A stretch of DNA of 32,244 nucleotides from the IMG/VR virus record IMGVR_UViG_3300031952_000086, positions 1 to 32,244 of that record, one strand, 5' to 3'. The translations under genes and the position numbers were made by a program. Source of the DNA: a virus. This document shows positions 27,542-32,244 of this stretch, in pieces (within the stretch, counting starts at the first letter, position 1; every line of letters starts with the position of its first letter). The notes under the pieces are model-generated. The model saw only the letters and a list, made by a program, of their open reading frames with translations. It ran no database searches and was not told the origin of the DNA.

Positions 27542-27928
27542 ATGTCTTTTCACAGTACCTTTATAGCAAAGTTACAGAAAGATAATCATTGGCATGTTGA
27601 ACACGATTCCAGCCAGATCAAACTTTCCAAAGTCATTGCAGGAAAAGCGGTCTCTATTATGCTTGAACGGCAAAAAAACGAGACCTATGCTCTGAGCCCT
27701 GTCAAAAATCTTTTCCAGTCTACTACTTCCCACTATGACTATGCCGTACCGGAAGAACGATGGATCAGGAATAAAGGGATTTTCAATAACTTTGTTCGTA
27801 CCATCAAACGAGTGGGAATGCACGAGTATATTAATTGGAGTACTTTCATTAAGGTCAATGACAACAATCCGAAATCCAACAAAAAAACGGTCAAGGAACA
27901 ATTAGCCTCACTTTTACTTATCTCATGA
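27542..27928 (+). CDS. Hypothetical protein coupled to the kinase gene
   Basis: A 128-residue protein after AAAGG, ending 4 bp into the kinase gene (ATGA overlap). Trp and His are frequent near the N-terminus (DNHWHVEHDSS) and the C-terminal tail is basic. No domain recognised. Coupling suggests that it acts with the kinase. Confidence 0.5.
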   Translation: MSFHSTFIAKLQKDNHWHVEHDSSQIKLSKVIAGKAVSIMLERQKNETYALSPVKNLFQSTTSHYDYAVPEERWIRNKGIFNNFVRTIKRVGMHEYINWSTFIKVNDNNPKSNKKTVKEQLASLLLIS

Positions 27929-29643
27929 AAAAGACCTATCAAATTAAAGCCGGAAAAAATACGGTCACTCTCACCGACAAGGATTACATAGCTGCCGGTG
28001 GCCAAGGTGTGGTATTTGTTCAAAAGGGTCTCGCTTATAAAATTTACCATGACCCTAAACAAACTATTCCTGTGGCCAAGATCAATGAACTGGCAGCTCT
28101 GACAAGGCCTGATATCCTGGGTCCTAAAGAGCCCATATATGACCTGTCTAATACTCCTATTGGGTTTACCATGGATTATGTCGATGGGGTAGAATTCCTG
28201 TGTAAAATTTTCACTCAGGAATTCAGGAATGATCAGAATCTGTCTCCTCAGGACGTTTCCGATCTTGTTGTGTCCATGCAAAAAGCCCTGGAATACGTAC
28301 ATTCAAAAAGCGTCCTTGTAGTGGACTACAATGAAATGAATTTTCTGCTGGGTAAAAAAATAGTCTATCATATAGACGTTGATTCCTGGCAGACAAAACA
28401 TTTCAAGGCACCCGCCATCATGGAAAGCATTCGTGACCGGTCTACTCCTAAAGGAGTATTCACCGAATTCACTGACTGGTTCAGCTTTGCTGTTGTCACC
28501 TTTCAAATGTATGCCGGAATCCACCCTTATAAGGGCATGCATCCTGATTTTAAACCCAGTGAATGGGCTAAACGAATGGAACAAGGTGTCTCAGTATTTG
28601 ATAAAAAGACCAAGATCCCGGCTTCCTGTCAGAACTTTAATGTCATCCCCAAACGGCATCTGGAGTGGTATAAAGACATTTTTTCTAAAGGGCAGAGATC
28701 GATACCACCTTACCCAGATGATGTCACTGTGCCTGCCCAGATCAAGACGGTCATTGTAAGCAAAGGGGATTTCATCATAAAATTATTAGAAAGCTATGAT
28801 GAAAATATCCGTAGTGTCTATCACTACAATAATCGCAGATATGTCATAACTGATAAAGCTCTGTACCATGCAGACAAAAAAGTCTGTGATCTGTACCCGA
28901 AGATCAGGACCGAACTTTACAGCACCCCGGGAAATGACCCTATACTGGTCTGTAAAAAGAATTCAAGTGTTGATTTCCTTGACCTGAAAAAAAACCTAAT
29001 CACATCAGTGCCGGCCGAAAACATGATGATGAGTAATGGTCTTATTTATATCATCAATAATGGATTTCTTATTGAAAACACTTTTGAAAATATGGGAAAG
29101 CTTTTTCTTAAGAGTCATGTTGTCTGTGACATCAGCCGGTCTTACAAAGTCTACCGAGGGATCATTACTCAGGATGATTTCATGTCCTGTCATCTGGCCA
29201 TACCGTATGCTTCTGGTAAATGTGTCAATATCCATGCAGAAGAATTAGACGGCAGTCATATTATTGACGCTCATTACCACAATCGAATAGCCGTTGTGAT
29301 CTCCGAAAAAACAGGGGCTTACTTCCAAACCATCTTTCATTTCTATGACAACTGGCACAACAATTACACCGTCAGAGATGAGCAGATAAATGAAGTAAAC
29401 CCAGCTAATTTTATTGTACTTCCAAATAAATTATGCGTTCATGTCGAGCAGAATAAAATCAGCCTCTTTAAGGACAACACAAAAAGAAAAGAGCTGGCTG
29501 ATCCTCCAATAGAACCCTCTATGAGACTCTATAATGAGGACATGACTGTTTTATTCGCAGACGGAAAAAAGCTATATTCTATGGGGGTAAACTACCACGG
29601 ACACAAAGCCCGTGGCTTTAAACCTGAGACCCTGAACAGATAA
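27925..29643 (+). CDS. Protein kinase with C-terminal extension, 3' end altered by TnpB element 2
   Basis: A 572-residue protein with an N-terminal protein-kinase domain (residues about 1-270). Visible motifs: Gly-rich loop GGQG (25-28), Lys39 in LAYKIYHD, hinge FTMDYVDG, catalytic loop VVDYNEMNF (D134, N139) and metal site HIDVDSW (D151/D153), then FSFAVVTFQM. The HRD His is replaced (VVD), as in atypical bacterial kinases of TerY-P-like sets. Residues about 275-550 are beta-rich and may form a propeller-like sensor. The last ~18 residues (NYHGHKARGFK) are encoded by the right end of a TnpB element, so the native C-terminus is probably lost. It likely phosphorylates partners within the vWA/PP2C cluster. 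Confidence 0.72.
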   Translation: MKKTYQIKAGKNTVTLTDKDYIAAGGQGVVFVQKGLAYKIYHDPKQTIPVAKINELAALTRPDILGPKEPIYDLSNTPIGFTMDYVDGVEFLCKIFTQEFRNDQNLSPQDVSDLVVSMQKALEYVHSKSVLVVDYNEMNFLLGKKIVYHIDVDSWQTKHFKAPAIMESIRDRSTPKGVFTEFTDWFSFAVVTFQMYAGIHPYKGMHPDFKPSEWAKRMEQGVSVFDKKTKIPASCQNFNVIPKRHLEWYKDIFSKGQRSIPPYPDDVTVPAQIKTVIVSKGDFIIKLLESYDENIRSVYHYNNRRYVITDKALYHADKKVCDLYPKIRTELYSTPGNDPILVCKKNSSVDFLDLKKNLITSVPAENMMMSNGLIYIINNGFLIENTFENMGKLFLKSHVVCDISRSYKVYRGIITQDDFMSCHLAIPYASGKCVNIHAEELDGSHIIDAHYHNRIAVVISEKTGAYFQTIFHFYDNWHNNYTVRDEQINEVNPANFIVLPNKLCVHVEQNKISLFKDNTKRKELADPPIEPSMRLYNEDMTVLFADGKKLYSMGVNYHGHKARGFKPETLNR

Positions 29644-29760
29644 CACTATTATGTGCAATCATTTCAAGTACTACCAATCCCGATTTTTCAAGGGTGTTTA
29701 CCGACCCTATCCTGCGAAAGCCTTGCTCTCGCAGGATATATCGACTCCTAATGTTCTTAC
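29590..29760 (-). ncRNA. Probable reRNA of TnpB element 2
   Basis: The 3' part of the tnpB gene and the right end fold into hairpins, including CCTGCGA/TCGCAGG-type pairing around 29710-29740 and the CCACGG/CCGTGG hairpin. The guide would match the kinase-gene sequence to the left of about 29590. Limits are approximate. Confidence 0.4.
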
Positions 29761-30775
29761 TTGCAGTCAGGTCCGCATCTCCCCTGTGGCCACAGGACAC
29801 ACATTGGAACTGCAAACCTGTACGGTTCCCATTAGCTATATGCCCACATCTCGGACATTCCTGACTCGTATATGCAGGATTCACAATCTCTGTTCCAATA
29901 CCTTTCTCGGCAAGCTTATAGCCTGCCTTGAACTGCATTCCTGCATACGGCCACCTACATACCTTCTCTCGAAGATCCTGGCCCTTCTTCAGAGAGGCTT
30001 CTCGAATATTGCTAAGGTCTTCGAACACGACCACCCGAGCATTAGACTGAACGGCATACAGGGTCAAGGCTTTAGAAGCAACATGCAAAAGATGTTCCGT
30101 AATGGCCCTTTCGCGGTGTGCCAATCGCTGCAAAAGGCGATGGGCCGACCGGGTACCTACGGCTTGAATCTTACTCCGTCTCTGTCTAATACATTTCCTC
30201 AGGTGATTAAGTTTTCCGCCAGAAAAGAAGAAAGTTTTATTGTCAGAGGAGTTCGAGGCAACAAGCATCCGCTTGATGCCGGAATCCACACCTACAATGG
30301 AACCTTTCTGAACAGGTTCTGGAACTTCTTTTTCATAGCACAAAATCAAATAAAGTTTATTTTTAACAAGTTTAAGTTTCGAATCTTTCCAGGTATTTTG
30401 AGGTATGTTGGGATGATACATGGAAATGGTTTCTCCCCAGAGGGAGACACCTTTTTTGGATTTATTGAAATCCCGTTTCCAGACCAGAGGAAGAGTAGGA
30501 TTTTTAAAAATGGCCAGTTTCCATTTTTTATTGGACTTAGCAGCCTGATAAGTTGCGGTAATATGCTTGCAAATACTGCAAGCAAGCTGGGACGGGAGAC
30601 TAAATTTTTCACGAAGGGCTGGGTAATAAGCCTTGGCGAGTCGATTAGCGTTCATCTCTTTGGAGTCGAACGCTATAGGACTAAGCCAGTTAAGGGCCAG
30701 GAGATAATTTTTGATTATTTCTGGGGCTTTGTTGGAGCCTTTAATTTTAATTTTGGTAGTACGAATGACTTTCAT
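29618..30775 (-). CDS. tnpB: TnpB-family RNA-guided nuclease, second and divergent
   Basis: A 385-residue TnpB of a different lineage from the one at 15490. The RuvC residues are present: D164 in VGVDSGIKRM, E252 in VVFEDLSNI and D335 in GDADLTAS. The zinc ribbon is C307/C310 (CPRC) and C325/C328 (CVSC). The N-terminal region is unlike the first TnpB. The gene's start codon lies in the left-end inverted repeat. Its stop is next to the right-end hairpin, so the reRNA overlaps its 3' end. The catalytic residues argue for an active nuclease rather than a repurposed repressor. Confidence 0.88.
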   Translation of the reverse strand: MKVIRTTKIKIKGSNKAPEIIKNYLLALNWLSPIAFDSKEMNANRLAKAYYPALREKFSLPSQLACSICKHITATYQAAKSNKKWKLAIFKNPTLPLVWKRDFNKSKKGVSLWGETISMYHPNIPQNTWKDSKLKLVKNKLYLILCYEKEVPEPVQKGSIVGVDSGIKRMLVASNSSDNKTFFFSGGKLNHLRKCIRQRRSKIQAVGTRSAHRLLQRLAHRERAITEHLLHVASKALTLYAVQSNARVVVFEDLSNIREASLKKGQDLREKVCRWPYAGMQFKAGYKLAEKGIGTEIVNPAYTSQECPRCGHIANGNRTGLQFQCVSCGHRGDADLTASKNIRSRYILREQGFRRIGSVNTLEKSGLVVLEMIAHNSVICSGSQV

Positions 30776-30832
30776 TACACAAATCCCTTGATATCTATGT
30801 AATGAAAATATATTAATACATTAAGGTAAGCA

Positions 30833-30971
30833 ATGACTGAGAAAGAATTGCTCATAAAATTTATGGGAGCCACAAAATGAAAAATTCGCCGGATCTGATG
30901 AGTATTGGACGTGGTATAATAAATGGAAAAAGTATATAAAGGATCTATCTGAAAAAACATGTTTACCCTAG
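30833..30971 (+). pseudogene. Short gene broken by a frameshift
   Basis: ATG at 30833 starts MTEKELLIKF and then meets TGA. A different frame from about 30863 gives WEPQNEKFAGSDEYWTWYNK, continuing to KTCLP and TAG at 30969. This second part has strong protein character but no start codon of its own after an upstream TAA. An indel in the A-rich stretch near 30858 would join them into one protein of about 46 residues. The break may be linked to the adjacent TnpB insertion. The family is unknown. Confidence 0.4.
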
Positions 30972-31032
30972 GTGATTTATCCAGCTAATAAAAATTTAAA
31001 TCTTTTAGTTTTAAAAACCACTCATAATTTTG

Positions 31033-31038
31033 TATAAT
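31033..31038 (+). promoter_or_regulatory. -10 box before the secreted Pro-rich gene
   Basis: TTGTATAATAGGG holds a consensus TATAAT at 31033-31038, 45 bp before the ATG at 31083. The -35 region (TTAAAA at 31011-31016, 16-bp spacer) is weak. It shares the TGTATAAT string with 10820 and 24448. Confidence 0.55.
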
Positions 31039-31082
31039 AGGGTATATCTGAATAATATTAAATCTCAAGAAAGGTTGGACTT

Positions 31083-31895
31083 ATGAGAAAAGTAGTAGTT
31101 ATTCTCCTCAGCTTGTCCCTGTTGCTGTCCTCTGACATTTTGGCCAGGTCCAGTTCTCGTTCCGGAGGTTCTTCTTTTAGGTCTTCACCAAGGTCAGCTC
31201 CTAGACCTGCCCCCAAGCCTGCCCCCAAGCCTTCAACACCCGCCCCCAAACCTTCAACACCTCCAGCACCTACTGTAAAACCACCTTCAGGTATCAGTGG
31301 AGCTGCTGTCGGCAGTGCCGTTGTTGGTGGAGCTGTTGTCGGTGGTGCCGTTGCTCAGTCCTCGACAGAGAAACAACAATCCTCAACTATTAAAAAAACT
31401 ACGACTTCTACAACAGAAAAACCCAAAGCTACTTCAGTCAATACTTTGGACAAGAAGCAACAAAAAATATTGGCAGCTAAAGATCAGACTGCCGCTAAAA
31501 AATACTCAACAAAAACTGCTGCAGAAAGTGATTATAAAGCGTCCTTAGCAAAACAGAGCACCTATACCAGCCCTACTCCTCCGACACAAAAACCAAGTTA
31601 TATACCCGACAATGTCACCAGCAACGGCCGGCCTGTAAATGTTACCTATAATGTATACCCAGATGGTCGCTATGGTTATGGCTATATGGACCCCACTACC
31701 ATGCTTTTCGTGGCTCTGGCAGCAGACCATTACAGAGCAGACCCCTATGAGATGAGAAATGCAGGGTACGGCAATTGGGATAATTCAGGAAGACCGATTG
31801 TAGTAAGAAACAGTCACGGCCTTCTTATCTTTTTTATTATTTTAGGCGGTATCGTTGTCACTGTGATCATCGTTGCAGCTATAAAAGGACAGTAA
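31083..31895 (+). CDS. Exported Pro/Ala-rich protein with C-terminal membrane span
   Basis: A 270-residue protein starting after AAAGG. It has an N-terminal signal-like segment (MRKVVVILLSLSLLLSS, cleavage likely near ILA-RS), then an Arg/Ser-rich and Pro/Lys-rich stretch (PAPKPAPKPS), a Gly/Ala/Val-rich segment (residues about 75-92), a Thr/Lys-rich linker, a conserved-looking 'YPDGRYGYGYMDP' region and a C-terminal transmembrane helix (GLLIFFIILGGIVVTVIIV). It resembles bacterial secreted proteins more than virion proteins. It could remodel or mark the host envelope. The 3' end is 1 bp from the next gene. Confidence 0.65.
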   Translation: MRKVVVILLSLSLLLSSDILARSSSRSGGSSFRSSPRSAPRPAPKPAPKPSTPAPKPSTPPAPTVKPPSGISGAAVGSAVVGGAVVGGAVAQSSTEKQQSSTIKKTTTSTTEKPKATSVNTLDKKQQKILAAKDQTAAKKYSTKTAAESDYKASLAKQSTYTSPTPPTQKPSYIPDNVTSNGRPVNVTYNVYPDGRYGYGYMDPTTMLFVALAADHYRADPYEMRNAGYGNWDNSGRPIVVRNSHGLLIFFIILGGIVVTVIIVAAIKGQ

Positions 31896-31896
31896 G

Positions 31897-32244
31897 ATGA
31901 AGGAGTTTTTAGGCTTTAATAAAGATGATATAGTCACCCTTTCAGATATTCAAACTCAGACGGACTTCTCTGAGATGTCAGTGGATTTCAGAATCATTGA
32001 AACCCGGATATACCGAGAACCTAATAATTTCTTTGTCTATACCGGATACGTGATTAGTTATCAACCACCAGAAGAAGACCCTATAAAAATGCTGATCCTT
32101 ATCCGACAGGTAGGGGGTGCTTCTGATGTCATGGTCTATTTTCTCGACAATGATGGGGCTGCTTCTGATTTTGAGTCTCTTTTCACCGAGGACAAGCAAG
32201 ACCTCGTCAATCGTTTTGATGTCACCATGCACTTAAAAGACAAA
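31897..32244 (+). CDS. Hypothetical protein, 3' end outside the window
   Basis: The ATG at 31897 opens a frame with no stop to the window end (116 codons seen). The visible part is acidic and beta-rich (FFVYTGYVISYQPP, MLILIRQVGGASDVMVYF). It is coupled to the exported Pro-rich gene one base upstream, so the two may act together. No family recognised. Confidence 0.6.
   Translation, partial: MKEFLGFNKDDIVTLSDIQTQTDFSEMSVDFRIIETRIYREPNNFFVYTGYVISYQPPEEDPIKMLILIRQVGGASDVMVYFLDNDGAASDFESLFTEDKQDLVNRFDVTMHLKDK

Larger units (their letters stand above)
29585..30807 (-). mobile_element. Non-autonomous IS200/IS605-type TnpB element
   Basis: The right end is a CCACGG/CCGTGG hairpin (29595-29600, 29610-29615), which on the minus strand is followed by TAGTTTAC, the layout typical of IS605 right ends. 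The left end is probably the 9-bp inverted repeat TTTCATTAC/GTAATGAAA (30770-30778, 30799-30807). There is no TnpA gene. The insertion is at the 3' end of the kinase gene. Exact cleavage sites are not proven. Confidence 0.65.

Noticed and set aside
27739-28302. Minus-strand open frame of 187 codons
   Set aside because: It is antisense to the kinase gene and the gene before it; no ribosome-binding site or domain is seen.
29651-30802. Long plus-strand open frame of 383 codons
   Set aside because: It lies antisense to the second tnpB gene, which has full catalytic and zinc motifs; the antisense product has no recognisable domain.

Overview
This window looks like part of a large, AT-rich dsDNA bacteriophage genome, probably a jumbo phage. 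The evidence is the C-terminal part of a terminase large subunit at the left edge, two very large tail-fibre-like genes, many short tightly packed or overlapping hypothetical genes with phage-style ribosome-binding sites, a tRNA gene, and two TnpB genes from IS200/IS605-type elements. No bacterial core genes are present. UGA, UAA and UAG all end genes here. The host cannot be named from the sequence.

Layout. (1) 1-10267: terminase large subunit (5' end outside the window), then two giant virion fibre or adhesin genes. The first carries collagen-like GxT repeats. The second is built from repeated 'DGRYVYY...YDT' blade-like units with a recent internal duplication. (2) 10268-10806: a 540-bp non-coding RNA island with a near-consensus promoter, a tRNA with anticodon UCA, two copies of a 34-bp block resembling a type I-C CRISPR repeat, a tRNA-mimicking RNA like the Y RNAs that partner Ro60, and a terminator. 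(3) 10858-14848: an operon encoding a ubiquitin-like protein, a Ro60/TROVE protein, a conserved unknown, a JAB/JAMM peptidase, a small Cys-rich protein and an E1/ThiF-like enzyme. (4) 15013-16746: a gene whose 3' end runs into a TnpB element with a probable reRNA. (5) 16887-22362: an RRM protein and a run of small phage hypotheticals, one apparently frameshifted. (6) 22425-24384, minus strand: an AcrVA2-like protein, a small membrane protein and a PD-(D/E)XK nuclease-like protein. (7) 24506-29643: nicotinamidase, vWA protein, PP2C phosphatase, two small proteins and a protein kinase, forming a TerY-P-like phospho-signalling set. A second TnpB element (29585-30807) has entered the 3' end of the kinase gene. 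(8) 30833-32244: a frameshifted small gene, a secreted or membrane Pro-rich protein and a gene running off the right edge.

Two functional themes stand out. The RNA island and the ubiquitin-like operon adjoin and share Ro60 as a link. Ro60 and its Y RNA would provide RNA binding or quality control, while the Ubl, E1 and JAB proteins would provide protein modification and its reversal. The second theme is probable host manipulation or counter-defence: an AcrVA2-like protein, CRISPR-repeat-like RNA blocks, a nicotinamidase in NAD metabolism, and a vWA/PP2C/kinase set. These functional links are inferred from motifs and gene order; no database search was possible.
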